From positions 15,500,001 to 15,564,000 of the forward strand of contig CM082579.2 of the NCBI GenBank assembly GCA_040954595.2: 64,000 nucleotides of DNA, given 5' to 3'. This DNA comes from Balanoglossus misakiensis (taxonomy: Eukaryota > Hemichordata). Each line of letters opens with the position of its first letter. The first letter of the stretch is position 1. The notes beneath the pieces were generated by a model. It saw nothing but the letters and a program-made list of their open reading frames with translations. It was not told the DNA's origin and searched no databases. Of the stretch, positions 24,861 to 38,100 are shown piece after piece. The position numbers and the translations under genes are program-made.

Positions 24861-27102
24861 ATATATGGGGGTACCTTTGACCAGGTGTATGTATTACTGT
24901 ATATTTCCTTTGTTTCCCAGCAGTTACAAGATATGCCCAAACTTGTAACTTTAACCCTGTTTTACCTCATGATGACAAAGAAATACACTCAACTGTTCAT
25001 CGCTTTTGACCTGGGGTCACAGGAAAATGAAGTACCTCTTTTGTCTTAATTATTCACCCCCCTTGCATTGTGACAAAGGCTCTTGTTTGACACCAGTGTA
25101 AAAGCAAGTAGTTTACACATTCTTTGTTAGTACGTCATAGTAGAGTTCAGATAAAACTTTTCCAACCCAAATAAAGTTGTTATTTTGAAATACTTTGACG
25201 GTAAGAAAACGTAGAGAAAATTTAGTCCTGTTTTCCATTGTGAAAATGGCTCCTTATATTGAAGTTTACCCGGGCGATAAAGGTGTGCGTATTTGATGAA
25301 ACATCATAGTGACAAACAATAAAGTTTCCATATTGTTTACTGAGGTTATCAAAGGATTGATAAATGACATGCAACATCACTCTGTAATAATTGGCTAATT
25401 TACCTCTCTTTGCCTGGGTGGGTAAAGTGCGGTTAAATATATGGGGGTACCTTTGACCTGGTGTAGGTATTACTGTATATTTCCTTTGTTTCCCCGCAGT
25501 TACAAGATATGCCCAAACTTGTAACTTTAACCCTGTTTTACCTCATGATGACAAAGAAATACACTCAACTGTTCATCGCTTTTGACCGGGGGTCACAGGA
25601 AAATGAAGTACCTCTTTTGTCTTAATTATTCACCCCCTTTGCATTGTGACAAAGGCTCTTGTTTGACACCAGTGTAAAAGCAAGTAGTTTACACATTCTT
25701 TGTTAGTACGTCATAGTAGAGTTCAGATAAAACTTTTCCAACCCAAATAAAGTTGTTATTTTGAAATACTTTGACGGTAAGAAAACGTAGAGAAAATTTA
25801 GTCCTGTTTTCCATTGTGAAAATGGCTCCTTATATTGAAGTTTACCCGGGCGATAAAGGTGTGCGTATTTGATGAAACATCATAGTGACAAACAATAAAG
25901 TTTCCATATTGTTTACTGAGGTTATCAAAGGATTGATAAATGACATGCAACATCACTCTGTAATAATTGGCTAATTTACCTCTCTTTGCCTGGGTGGGTA
26001 AAGTGCGGTTAAATATATGGGGGTACCTTTGACCTGGTGTAGGTATTACTGTATATTTCCTTTGTTTCCCCGCAGTTACAAGATATGCCCAAACTTGTAA
26101 CTTTAACCCTGTTTTACCTCATGATGACAAAGAAATACACTCAACTGTTCATCGCTTTTGACCGGGGGTCACAGGAAAATGAAGTACCTCTTTTGTCTTA
26201 ATTATTCACCCCCTTTGCATTGTGACAAAGGCTCTTGTTTGACACCAGTGTAAAAGCAAGTAGTTTACACATTCTTTGTTAGTACGTCATAGTAGAGTTC
26301 AGATAAAACTTTTCCAACCCAAATAAAGTTGTTATTTTGAAATACTTAGTCGGTAAGAAAACGTAGAGTTAAATTCAGTCCTGTTTTCCATTGTGAAAAT
26401 GGCTCCTTATATTGAAGTTTACCCGGGCGATAAAGGTGTGCGTATTTGATGAAACATCATAGTGACGAACAATAAAGTTTCCATATTGTTTACTGAGGTA
26501 ATCAAAGGATTGATAAACGACATGCAACACCACTCTGTAATAATTGGCTAATTTACCTCTCTTTGCCTGGGTGGGTAAAGTGCGGTTAAATATATGGGGG
26601 TAACTTTGACCTGGTGTAGGTATTACTGTATATTTCCTTTGTTTCCCCGCAGTTACAAGATATGCCCAAACTTGTAACTTTAACCCTGTTTTACCTCATG
26701 ATGACAAAGAAATACACTCAACTGTTCATCGCTTTTGACCTGGGGTCACAGGAAAATGAAGTACCTCTTTTGTCTTAATTATTCACCCCCCTTGCATTGT
26801 GACAAAGGCTCTTGTTTGACACCAGTGTAAAAGCAAGTAGTTTACACATTCTTTGTTAGTACGTCATAGTAGAGTTCAGATAAAACTTTTCCAACCCAAA
26901 TAAAGTTGTTATTTTGAAATACTTTGACGGTAAGAAAACGTAGAGAAAATTTAGTCCTGTTTTCCATTGTGAAAATGGCTCCTTATATTGAAGTTTACCC
27001 GGGCGATAAAGGTGTGCGTATTTGATGAAACATCATAGTGACAAACAATAAAGTTTCCATATTGTTTACTGAGGTTATCAAAGGATTGATAAATGACATG
27101 CA
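24816..27102 (+). repeat. 576-bp tandem array, four copies
   Basis: Units start 'tggctaattt' at 24816, 25392, 25968 and 26545 (spacing 576-577), and the last unit ends about 20 bases short. By eye the units are over 97% alike. The array begins inside the last modelled exon of gene B, and each unit repeats the 'gggtgggtaaagtgcggtt' text found at its stop codon. No gene is seen in the unit. Confidence 0.92.
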
Positions 27103-27830
27103 GTAAAATAGTGACATGACAAAAGATTTGGTGTCAAACGTTCCACCATCCAGCAAGCTTTTGTCACCTGCAAGAAGCCATTGACTGAGATAGGAGACAG
27201 TCATTGCGTCTTGAACTGTTTATGTGCATTTCTGCTTTTCTTCCTATCTTCAATCTTGCTGGTATTTTTGCGTCAAACTTTGTCATGTAGTACAACGAAA
27301 AGCTGGTGAGCAGTTACTAGTCGTGAATTTTGTATTCGGGCAGATTTTATTTTCACCAACGAGCAGTCGCACACTTGTACTCGTTTTGCGATTAATCGCA
27401 CGATGATCCGTTTTTGACTTTCCTCGACTCATACAACAGGTCACATTGACCCTTTTCGGTGGTGCCTGTCTTTGCGTCCACCACAGCATGTGGACTTATT
27501 CATGTAAATAAATAATAATTGGAGTGATAAAACAAATTTTCTGGTCTACAAACGTACTCCTCCCTTTCTCTTAGGGTCACGACGTTACTTCCGGTTTGAA
27601 CCTAGCAGTGTCACGCGTGTCGCTTTCTGTGCGCAATCGACTTATGTTTCGTAGGTTATGTAAAGGAAACTCTGTTTGAACGAAAAACCAATCCAATTTT
27701 TATAAGTTAACTGTCTTAGCATCTTTCTATGAGGAAAGTACTATCGATTTTGTTCCGAGTCGTGATTTTTTTGGGGTGTTTTTTCACTCCGTATGTCAGC
27801 TGGCATCATGGCGTACGGTTGCCAACGATC
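27103..27830. other. Spacer between array and fold-back element
   Basis: I see no gene here. The short frames at 27224-27489 overlap on both strands and have no recognisable motif. The 9-bp CCAACGATC at 27822-27830 is the left target duplication of the next element. Confidence 0.4.
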
Positions 27831-30800
27831 CAGCTCTGCGTATAGGTCTGTGTGTTCCCGGTGCAGGCCATGCAACGCCGGGAACACACAGACCTGTAGT
27901 CAAGTAGAACTGACCCCAAAATTGGCATAACCGTGAAGTACGGTACAAATGCGATTTTTTTGCAGAAAATGATAGTTGAGGGGGTACTGACTCGGAATCA
28001 GGTTGATGCCACCTTGGCACCCTTGAGCATTTTTTTTAATTAACGTTTTAATCCACGCCCACATTTTAAATCTTATAATTACAAAGCCAAAAATGCAATT
28101 CATATAAATAATGTCTTGTTTGGTATCAAACTAAAGCTAATGACATGTGAAAAGTAAATATGAACATTATAAGGTTATACGGTCAATGTCAAGGTCATAT
28201 AAGGGCATATTAACATTAAACTGGCCACGCCCCTAAACTGAAACATAATTAAAGAAGAAAAACATATCATGTTTGTTATCAAAATGAAGCACACACGATG
28301 GAGAAAACAAAAATGAGTATTAAAAAGAGCACATGAAATGTTTTAACACCAAAATTTAATTGCCATGGTAATAAGGGCCATATCTTGCCGGGTTGGGGGG
28401 GGGGCAGCTTTCATTTTATAGCGATGTTATTTCCTTGGCCATAGTTCACAAAAGGTCAAAGAGGTTATTACTGCTTCTTTGGCTTTGCACTCACTTTAGA
28501 ATCGCTAATTTGTATCCAAAACTGGGCACCGGGGCGTTTTCGAGTTATTGGCTTCCAAATTATATTGGGTAACTTATGTAGAAAACCCTAAAATGCATAT
28601 GAATTGACGTAAGGGGGATGTATTAGTCTTGTAAAAGACTGTCTCTCTGAACGTATACCTAAAACAACTGGGATGTATTTGATATCAAAAGAAAGCTTAA
28701 TAAACAAGCTTTCCATTAATTACAAAATAAAAGTGATATGACAAATCATGACATCATAGTGACGTCATAAGTCAAAATACCCTTATGAAAATGGTGTTCT
28801 GTTTACCTATAAATGTGAGGTTTTGAAAAACACGTCTCTGTGCAATTGTACTGAAGAAAACTGTGATGTGTTTGGTATCAACAGAAAGTTATTACAAAAT
28901 TGAAAAATGATATGGTAATCAATTACATCATCATTACATCATACTTCCAAGTGCCCTTACCAACTAGTAACTATGATGACAAGTTACCTAGGAGATAGGT
29001 GCCTTTAATATGAATTGTTGGTAAGGAAGGTTTGAGAAGTCCATTCTATGTAACAAATGGTGCTGATTCCAAAAAGGTCAGTCTTATTGACCCCACTCAA
29101 GATAACATTGCCATTTTTGCTGCTTTTTGCCGAAAAAGGTCATTTTTAGAAAACAATTAAAAACAAACTTTTTTTCTCTATAATTGGATTTGATGATGTA
29201 TGAAGTAGTGACTTTTCCAAAAAAAGCACTCTTACTGTTCACTTTATTCTTATTTTGTTCACTTTGCTTAAAAGGTAATTACTGTTACAAAAAAATAAAA
29301 AAAAAAACTTATTTTTTCATATTCAGAGATCTTATGAAGTATGGAAAGTCCATTTTTGTTGAAAGGGAGTCGATTCCAAAACCATTCTTTTCTTCTTACA
29401 AAATTGTCATTTTGTCTTTTTTTGTCAAAAAGTGCTATTTCAAGAACAAATGAAAACAAACTGTTTTCTTCGTATTTAAATAGTTAATGATGAATGGAAA
29501 GTCCATTTTTTGCAAAAAATATGCTGATACCAACACAAGTCTTATTGAGACACGCCACTAAATACAAAATTGCCGTCTTTTGGTCAACAATTGTCTTTTT
29601 CAGAAAACAAAATAAAATATATGTTTTGCCTTTTGAGTTCTGATGTTGTATTTGCTTATTTAAAACGTCATAACCATATGATATCAGTTGAATTGATGAT
29701 ATTGAAAGACAGAGTTGCCACAATTTGGCACATTTAACCTAAAATGGAACTCAACAATAAACGCGACCATCCATGCATACACACTATCTACTAAAAGTCG
29801 ATTATACATGGTATGAAATGTTTATGTAGAGATATACCAGCTCCGGAGAAATTGTTGACATTTATCCTTTTCAATCTAAATACAAAAACAGAAATTATAT
29901 TATATCATGATACCTCCGTCATTCTGATTGGACAGTAGTGCAATCCAACGATGCTAAATACTCAATAGAGCACGGCTAAAACTGCCCCTGAACTAGATTT
30001 GTTACTTCTTTTCCTCTTGACGCTGGTTCATCATCAATATGAGTTCAATTTGGGCTAACACCAAATGCAAACATTCTTTTCTCTAGAAAATGTTTAAAAT
30101 GATAAATTTGTCTTCAGTCGGTCTATTTAGGCAATAAATGGCCAAAAAGGCAATTTTGACTAGAGTGGGATCAACCGTTTTTGGAATAGTCACCAAAATT
30201 TTATATAAAATGAACTTTTCTTACATAATCAGATCTCTAAATATGAAGAAAACAATTTGTCTTTAGTTTAAAAGAAAATGGCATGTTTTAGTATTTTCTA
30301 AAAATGACCCTTTTTGGACAAAAAGTATTTCCATCTTTATTGAGATTAATAAGACTGCTTTTTTCTGGAATCAACACCAATTTTTCCATAAATGGACTTT
30401 TCATACATCATAAAATCTCCAAATATTTTTAACGTTTGACCTTGAAATTGACTATCTGGGATTTTGAAAAAATGTTATGCTCGTTATCATGCTTATATTT
30501 GCTTCATACGTGACATTAGCTTCAGTTTGATACCAAACATGGTATAATTATCTTCTCTCATAATATCAAGGTCAAATGGGCGTGGTCAATTTTAACGTTT
30601 GACCTTGAAATTGTCCATCTAGGGTTTTAAAATACCATTTAATATGTTTAATTTTGCTTTTTACATGACATAAGCTTCAGTTTGACACCTAATATGGCAT
30701 GTACGTTACTGCAATGCATGTGTCTTTGGTAATTATATGCATTAAAAGTGGGCGTGGCTTAAAACGTTAATTAAAAAAAATGCTCAAGGGTGCCAAAGTG

Positions 30801-30918
30801 GCATCAACCTGATTCCTTATCAGTATCCCTCCAACTATCATTTTCAGCAAAAAAATTGCATTTGTACCGTACTTCACGGTTATGTTGAGGTTCTACTTGA
30901 CTACTGTACGCAGGGTTA
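27831..30918. mobile_element. 3.1-kb fold-back (long inverted repeat) DNA element, non-autonomous
   Basis: The ends are CAGCTCTGCGTATAGG on the left and the reverse complement of TAACCCTGCGTACAG on the right, flanked by identical 9-bp CCAACGATC (27822-27830 and 30919-30927). Both arms then share a long inverted similarity: 'gcataaccgtgaagtacggt' with its reverse near 30870, and 'cacccttgagcatttttttt' with its reverse near 30770. It continues weakly toward the centre (about 29040-29130 against 30090-30190). A 9-bp duplication with long terminal inverted repeats fits a Mutator/MULE-type non-autonomous element. Inside the left end is a compact hairpin of the MITE family seen at 14008. No coding region is seen. 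The frames at 29184-29723 are AT-rich and low-complexity. Confidence 0.75.
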
Positions 30919-32154
30919 CCAACGATCGTACTCGGGCGACGTAGTTTTAAGTTTAATAGCAGGCAGACTAAAACAGTGAGCGCACATCTTTGCTATGTGT
31001 ATATTTTGAAAGACTAATATGTAATGTACCTGAAATTGCATGGGAGCCCCAAAGCGCAACTTTTATTTTATCGATTTCACTGTATTTAGAAACTGTACTA
31101 TCTCATAGGCACCTAACACATCCCTATCGTATCCGTATGTGAAGGCCGTGGTGAGTGCAACTTACTACATTGTACATGTATTTACAAAGTAGGCCTACAT
31201 ACATGTATTTCTTGTACTCCTTGTGCGTTAAATAAAAAAAGTCTTTTGGTTTTCGTTTATTTGGGGTTAGGTATGGGATTTTTTAAATACTGTACATATT
31301 TGAGAAGAAAACTGCGCTGTAATAGAACGAATCGAAAAGCTGCAACGGTATGTTGGCCTACGGTAAAGCTTTTCACGCTCGGCGGCCATCATGCAGCAAC
31401 GCCCCGTCGACGTATGCGCATAGCCCCGCGGCCAGTACATCGATCATTGCGAAATTTACGATTGCTACCAAATAGACGATTAAAACGTCAAGCGCCCCAA
31501 AATTATCACAGAGAACGAACTTGTTACCAATTTGTGCACAACTAAATGCCCGGTATCCCAAAAATCGAAAATTTCCTACAGAAAAGGTTCAAGGAAAGTG
31601 ATCGGCCACACACATCAAAAGTGTGTACTCGAGGCTAGCCAGAAGTCAAATGAAAGGTTACTTATGTTGGAACTCCCATGGTGCTTTGCGCGTTACCCTC
31701 CCCATCTTGATCACTCCATGGCCCCCATATTGCATGGCACAAACACCTGTCGCAAAGTTCCCATTTTTAAGAATGCGCCTGGTGCAGAAGCTGATGCAGA
31801 GTACCATGTTTGACCCTTTTTCATACCTCAATGGACTTGCAACCCCACCCCATTCAAAGTCATCTCCATTCATTGGGTTGGTTTATCCAGTTGTTTAATT
31901 TATTTTTTCCAGACATCAGCTGAATTTGCAACTAACCTTTATGTACGAACACACAAACACAAGAAAACCATAACAAAGTAAATGTCAGTATAACATTAGA
32001 TAACCATTTATTTCAAACGGAAAAGACAAGAATTTACATGGCAAATTGCTTTTACTTTCTTTACAATTAATTTACACATTTGAGTAAAATCACCTCTATA
32101 CATGTTTAATTTGACTGCAGAAAAACACTGCAAAGGTTACTCATTTCATTGTTT
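30919..32154. other. Spacer downstream of gene C
   Basis: The part at about 31330-31560 is CpG-rich for this window and contains TGCGCA and a GGCGGCCATCATG word, so an NRF1/YY1-type promoter is conceivable. A splice-donor-like GGCCGTG|GTGAGT occurs at about 31150. The overlapping frames at 31246-31898 look fortuitous. No gene is called. Confidence 0.35.
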
Positions 32155-35127
32155 CTACATGTAGAGCTTTACTGGATGTGGAATGACACACATCACTTTC
32201 TCCCTGTTTATTGTATCAAAACCTGCTATGAATTTACTATGAATCTTATGGACTGGAATAAAAGATGCAGGGCCAGACATTTCATAGGCACTCCTGCACC
32301 AAACCTCCACTGGTTCACCATAGTAATCTCTTTTGTGGTGTTGCTGAAACCATCGTACCTTTGCTGAAATAAACACTTCTGATTTACCATCGACAGTTAT
32401 ACACTGTGAAAAGTAGTACTCAACAATGCCTGGTCTAAGTGGGCCATTGTTAAAATCAATTCTGCCACCCACTGCACACCACCGTGCTAAAACAAGTGAA
32501 TATCTCCTGTAACGTGTGTCTTCAGAACCTAATACATCATTGGCTACTTTAACTGCTACAAATCGCTTTATATAACCACTCACAGTTTCCAGGACAGTTT
32601 CTCCAAGCACTACCCTATACATCTCTCTAAGATTGTTGACCCATGATTGTTCCAGGAAGTCCATACAAATAGGTCCAACCATGTTGAATAAATGCATTGT
32701 TTTCAGTGCATTTGACACATTAAAATCAGTGTGTCCCATTGACATCTTACCTAGTAACATCACTGTATCTTCATTGTCAATATCTCTTTGAGTATGAAAT
32801 TGACTTTCCTGACAAGATTGTGGAAAATACGAGTTGAAATCCTGGTAATCTGCTGGTTTCAGCATATTATGTAAACACTGTTCATTCAGAAATTTCCGCA
32901 TAATTTGTATCTCAATAGATCTATGATTAGCACAATAATCGGAAAGTATTCCATTATAACGTTCATATGGAAAGGTCCAGAAAGAATAAACTGGTCCATA
33001 ATCTAAAATGCAATCAACTAAATGGGTGTGGTAGTGCATATTTGGTGTCACTTTTTCTGAGCCATATATCTTTTCAAATTGGCGACAGAACTGCATTAAG
33101 TAAGAATGGCCTTTCGCAACATTGCTTAAAGTTATCACAGGAGCACACAGAAGTCGACAAGCCATGACAAAAAAGCGCCACATCTCCATCTCTTTTGTAG
33201 ATATAATGCCTTTCAGAGAAAATACTGAAAAAAGAGTGATCCAGTGTTTCCATTGATCAGCAGTAAACCCACCAAAATTTGACGCAATTTTTAAAGGCAT
33301 TCTTCCCATATCTGAAGGAACTTTGGTGCTGTCAATCTTTTGTTGGATGATTTCAAGTTGAGACTTTGTTATCTTCGGTTTGTCCTTGTTTAGCCATACA
33401 TTTTTCATTATGTACTTGCCAGTTCCCAGAAACAAATTGTGAAGGGGGTCAATCACATGAAATTTTACACAGTCAAAGTAGCTTAGTTTCATTAATGATG
33501 TATACCGTACACCATACCTTGACACAAGTGAATCCCTATCTTTTTTCGACATTTGTTGTTCAGTCTCTTCTGCTTGTTTACGATGACGTGCATTGTGTCT
33601 GTTATTTGCTGGTTTAAAACCACCACAGTTAATTTTATCCCCAAAGCTTCCAGTGATAAACTCCTTCTCACATTTAGAGCACCCCTTTTTGGCCATATGC
33701 CCAACAAAACCACACAATTTTCTTGTTGCGGGAACATCTGATACAACATTAATCAAGGCAGCATGAACTTTGCATACCATCTGTTTTCCAGACTCTATTA
33801 TAGAACATGATAATCCTTCATGCCACAGCAATTTTAGTTCTTCAATCAAAGGTTCAAGGAATGAGTTAATATTCAATGTAGGTTCCCGTGGACCAGGTAA
33901 TAACCCAACAAGAATCACATTTTCTTTCTTGTACCTTTCTGCTCGTGGCAGATTAAGAATAATCAAATACAATGCTCCAACACTGTATGGGAGATGTTTG
34001 AATGGACAAAACCAATCTAAATTCAATTGCAGTGCATAATTTTTGGGAGCACTTAAGAATGGTCGGCCCTCTACACTTTGAAACTCCTTCCAAATTCTCC
34101 CATCATAAACATCAGCCAAAACACCAGGGGATGGTTTGCGATTTCGCCACAATTCACATTTTTCAACAAAACCATTCCGTTTGACAAGGTCTGACAATGA
34201 TTGCAGGACAGATTTGAAACAGTAAACTTTAAATGGGTACAAACGTTTCTTATTTCCTTGGATTTCTACCTCTTTCAGTAGAGGTGCTCCACATGGCTGC
34301 CTAAACTTTTTCTGTTTATGCGCAGGAAATTCTTGAAATTTGCACTTAACAGGTATGTTTTGACTTCCAACTTTTTTATAACAATCATCAAACTTGTAAA
34401 CCGAACTGCATTTTTGACAAACAACAAATTTTATGAATTTGTCTTCATTTAACCCCATTCTTTTTTTCAGTTTGTATAGACTCACTGGCAAAAGAACAGA
34501 AAAGGCAGCCATGCAAGGGAATATTTGCCCAAGAAAACAGAACATCATTCTGAAAAAACCAAGTATCAATAACATGCATGTCTCTGTCAAATTGTGGAAA
34601 TACCATAGATAAGATAAAAACAGACAGAACCAATTGGCAAGTGTCAAAAGCCGTGGGTCATGTGACTCATCTTCTAAAACATCAGTAAAGAGATTTGATG
34701 AGTTCAATTGTTCTACAAAATCTTCATTCAGTTCATTGTCCTGAACAGTGTCCCAAATCTCAAAACTACTTTGATTGCTCAAGGAATCCCTCTCCTCTTC
34801 CTCACTAGGCTCACAGAAATATGCTTGATCTTCATCTTCTAAGGTTTCCAAGAAAGCATTGATGTTCTCTTCTTGAGTTGGCCTTTCTGGGTTCTCTTCC
34901 ATCCCAGGGTCCACGCTATGACAGTCAAAGATGTTGTGGTCACCATTGTTGGTGATATCACATAAAATATCACCAACATCAAGTGAATCATCTTCTTCTT
35001 GTTTAATATCACCAACCGTTGTCCAACTGTTGGAAATTTCATTGAAGAACTGCCTACGGTGCCGCTTGTAGACTTTTGACACCAACTCCTCATCACAGTG
35101 CGGACAGTGTTTCCTTTTAGCATCCAT
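32155..35127 (-). CDS. Gene C: tnp2-type CACTA/EnSpm transposase
   Basis: This is a single long coding exon of about 990 aa. The first ATG gives MDAKRKHCPHCDEEL. A splice acceptor (tctcttgtatag) lies just upstream, so a 5' UTR intron is likely. Domains in order: an N-terminal Cys-x2-Cys...His zinc-finger-like motif (HCPHC...KRH), an acidic linker, and a hydrophobic helical block typical of this family (about 170-230). A Cys-rich segment follows (CQKCSSVYKF...PCGAPL), then the DDE core: LQLNLDWFCPF (Asp at about 370), SDVPATRKLCGFVGH followed by CSKCEKEF (Asp about 462) and HVIDPLHNLFLGT (Asp about 557). The conserved C-terminal motif YHTHLVDCILDYGP...FWTFPYERYNG (about 697-717) closes the domain. 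These are the hallmarks of tnp2/CACTA transposases, which cut at CACTA-type ends. The frame is intact, so this is the likely mobilising enzyme of the 43-kb element. Confidence 0.9.
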   Translation of the reverse strand: MDAKRKHCPHCDEELVSKVYKRHRRQFFNEISNSWTTVGDIKQEEDDSLDVGDILCDITNNGDHNIFDCHSVDPGMEENPERPTQEENINAFLETLEDEDQAYFCEPSEEEERDSLSNQSSFEIWDTVQDNELNEDFVEQLNSSNLFTDVLEDESHDPRLLTLANWFCLFLSYLWYFHNLTETCMLLILGFFRMMFCFLGQIFPCMAAFSVLLPVSLYKLKKRMGLNEDKFIKFVVCQKCSSVYKFDDCYKKVGSQNIPVKCKFQEFPAHKQKKFRQPCGAPLLKEVEIQGNKKRLYPFKVYCFKSVLQSLSDLVKRNGFVEKCELWRNRKPSPGVLADVYDGRIWKEFQSVEGRPFLSAPKNYALQLNLDWFCPFKHLPYSVGALYLIILNLPRAERYKKENVILVGLLPGPREPTLNINSFLEPLIEELKLLWHEGLSCSIIESGKQMVCKVHAALINVVSDVPATRKLCGFVGHMAKKGCSKCEKEFITGSFGDKINCGGFKPANNRHNARHRKQAEETEQQMSKKDRDSLVSRYGVRYTSLMKLSYFDCVKFHVIDPLHNLFLGTGKYIMKNVWLNKDKPKITKSQLEIIQQKIDSTKVPSDMGRMPLKIASNFGGFTADQWKHWITLFSVFSLKGIISTKEMEMWRFFVMACRLLCAPVITLSNVAKGHSYLMQFCRQFEKIYGSEKVTPNMHYHTHLVDCILDYGPVYSFWTFPYERYNGILSDYCANHRSIEIQIMRKFLNEQCLHNMLKPADYQDFNSYFPQSCQESQFHTQRDIDNEDTVMLLGKMSMGHTDFNVSNALKTMHLFNMVGPICMDFLEQSWVNNLREMYRVVLGETVLETVSGYIKRFVAVKVANDVLGSEDTRYRRYSLVLARWCAVGGRIDFNNGPLRPGIVEYYFSQCITVDGKSEVFISAKVRWFQQHHKRDYYGEPVEVWCRSAYEMSGPASFIPVHKIHSKFIAGFDTINREKVMCVIPHPVKLYM

Positions 35128-35137
35128 TTGATCACTA

Positions 35138-38100
35138 TACAAGAGAAAAATATTAAAGTGAGTTTAACACACTGATACTAAGTATAACTTTCACCATATT
35201 TTGGACACACTTTCTCGCAAATAAATATACGTATGCCAGATTTCATTATAAGCTGACAATTCATATAAATCCTTCGTAGCAGGGAAAAGAGTCTGCAAGA
35301 TTTCAATGAAAATCAAACAGTAACAGTGCCTTGTGTGAGCAAAGCAGAGACTACACTAAATAAGGGCTTCCTGCCATGCTTGATGTCAACTTATAAGTTA
35401 AGAGTGAAATGTGCACTATGCCAAAATTAATCACAGTTTTCCTGTAACAATAAATATGGATATCAAAACCACAAACAACACAGATCCATTATATTCAATG
35501 ATAAAATACGAATTGTGTCTAAATATGACTTTTAACATACATTTGTGATGAAAAATGGCATGGTTTAGGTTCTGTGGGTGCTGACAGAGAGACCGTTAAC
35601 ATTTAATTAAAGAGGACTATCTCAATCCTGTGCTCTGAAATACCCTACAAAAGAGTCCCACACGCAAATACTGTCGCCTCCATACAGCTATTTGATAAAC
35701 ACCCTACCCTAAATGGTGAATGCACATATTTGAATCCTTACAAATATATCATAATGCAACCCACTAAACAGACAGGAAAGGGATTCACTTCACTTTGATA
35801 TGACCGTCCCTGGTCTTTACATAACATGGCAAGATTTGGCTTGAAAATAATCATGCTACAAGATTCATGAACAACGTTGCAGGATGCCTAATTATTTGTG
35901 GCTGCTCAAGCCCAACACATAACATATCTGAATTTCTAGACCATTTCAAAGCAACCATCAGGAAACAAGAGACCACAAAATGCAATCCTGGTTACATTAG
36001 ATGCTGTACCAATGTATACCACCAACACAATGCACAGCGAAGCCATACAAAAGCATGCAACAAAGCATGATTACATAATAACAAAGCCTCCAACAGAATA
36101 CATGCTTGCACTTCACTGAAAGGCAAACAAAAGACCCACAATAGCAACAACATATATGTCTTTGTACAAACAATATATAGCCAATACATCAAGATGACAT
36201 ACCAAACAAGCACGTCACTCTTAAAACATTGGAGGGAACTGAGAAAGATGAAACACCTTAACTCATCCTCTTGGCAATCTATCATGTATAACTCATCAAC
36301 AAAAATACTAGAGATACTCTAGTTAAAGCAAGACTTAACAAACAAATAAGCAACAGCGAGGAAAAAGCTTCCTAAATGCAAATGCTAACAGATAAAAACA
36401 TAAATATTCTAACATCACTGAACAAAACCAAATTATAACATGAAAATCGTCTTTCATGTTTTCACATGCGACTGATGAAGGAATGACTCAGGAATCCAAA
36501 ACAATAGCGTCAAAGGGTGACTGTGTCTATGACATAACCGACCCAGATTCGTATCGCCATGGTAATTTTCTTACACCAAAAGCCAACACACCAATGACAC
36601 AACAGAACCAAAAAATACATGAGTTGACAATACTACAGAGCATCGAAACACACAACATACAAATTGAATGGTCAATGTGTGCAGCCACTTTCCCTTTATT
36701 TCCCTAATTCCTCAGTTTTCCTTGCTCATAATGTGTTTTTTGTCATTTGACACCTTTCAGGTGTTAGCACAGATCACAGGAAGCCATCCATACTTTCCTA
36801 CTGTGCAATAAGTACAAATGAAGGGAAAGTGGCTGCACACATCGACCATTCATTTTGTTTGTCCTGCGTTTTGATGATCTGGCAAGAGGGGTAAACAACG
36901 ACAATCTATCATGTACAAACATTCATTTCATTTTTACAAAACCATAAGTAGTTCTGAACGTGTTTACTTGGCTTGGCTAAAAAAATAAGGCCACACATAA
37001 CATCAAACAAATCAAACTATCTTGCCAAGTTGTTTCAGGAATCCTGAAGCGTTAGATCTGTGGATACTTTACAAGAACGCAGCTCACTAAAAAGTTAACA
37101 CTATTTAATGAGTGTTCAGAGGTGGCCACTTTGGATTGTTACAGGCTGATCTGAACAAAGTCATCTACACAGTGGGCCACAGCTTAACTTGTTCATCAAT
37201 ATCCATTGTTTCAGTTCACCATTTGACACCTTTAAGGTGTTGACAAACAGGACAGGAAGCTGTCCATAAGAGATGACAAACACAAATGAAGTGATTCCTG
37301 ATTGCAAAGCACTGTCTGTATACTGGTAACTCAAAGACACTCAAAAAGGACAATCTATCATGTGCAAAATTAATTTTCCCAAACCAGCAGTGGTTTCTAA
37401 ATGAACATGTATATACTTACAAATTAGACAACGGTCACACTTGAAGGCAAATTTTAGTGGATCACCTCACTGGAAATGCTGGTTGATCACGTGGATACTG
37501 ATAGTACTGAGAAAAGAAAAAAAAAATCATGAAATAGCCATGTAATAACTCATATACTCACATTTATATGAATTAAACACTACATTAAACACCTCATTGC
37601 AATCTATACATTACAATTTACAGATAAACGAATATCAGGCAGCCGTTTGAGGTTTCCCCATATTAATGGATCTGCAGAAATAATTTCTAGACCACACACC
37701 ACAATGCATTATCTTTCAGGAATCCCAAAGTATTAGATGTATGAATGATTTTTCACTGTTGAAAAGTACCTAGTTTTCCAAATGTTATCACTTAATTTTG
37801 ACCATGTACCTCCATGTTTTGACAGACACATTTGAGACACTTCTGAAATGTTCATAGTCAGATACTGGCATAAACAATAAAATCTAAATAATGGTCCACA
37901 GTGGTCCTGCCACAGCTTAGATTTGCAGACTTCTAGTTGTTCCCACCAATTGACACCTTTTAGGTGTTGACAAACATGATAGGAAGATATCCACCTGAGA
38001 TAACACCTGTCAACAGTGATTCCTGATTGCAAAGCAATGATAGGGCTTCGAACAAGATCGACGAAGAAAAACAAGCGTCAAGTTTCACTGATAGCTTTAT

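Noticed and set aside
31246-31898. Overlapping arginine-rich and other short frames
   Set aside because: Composition follows local GC content, frames overlap on both strands, and no domain is visible. The region may be a promoter instead.
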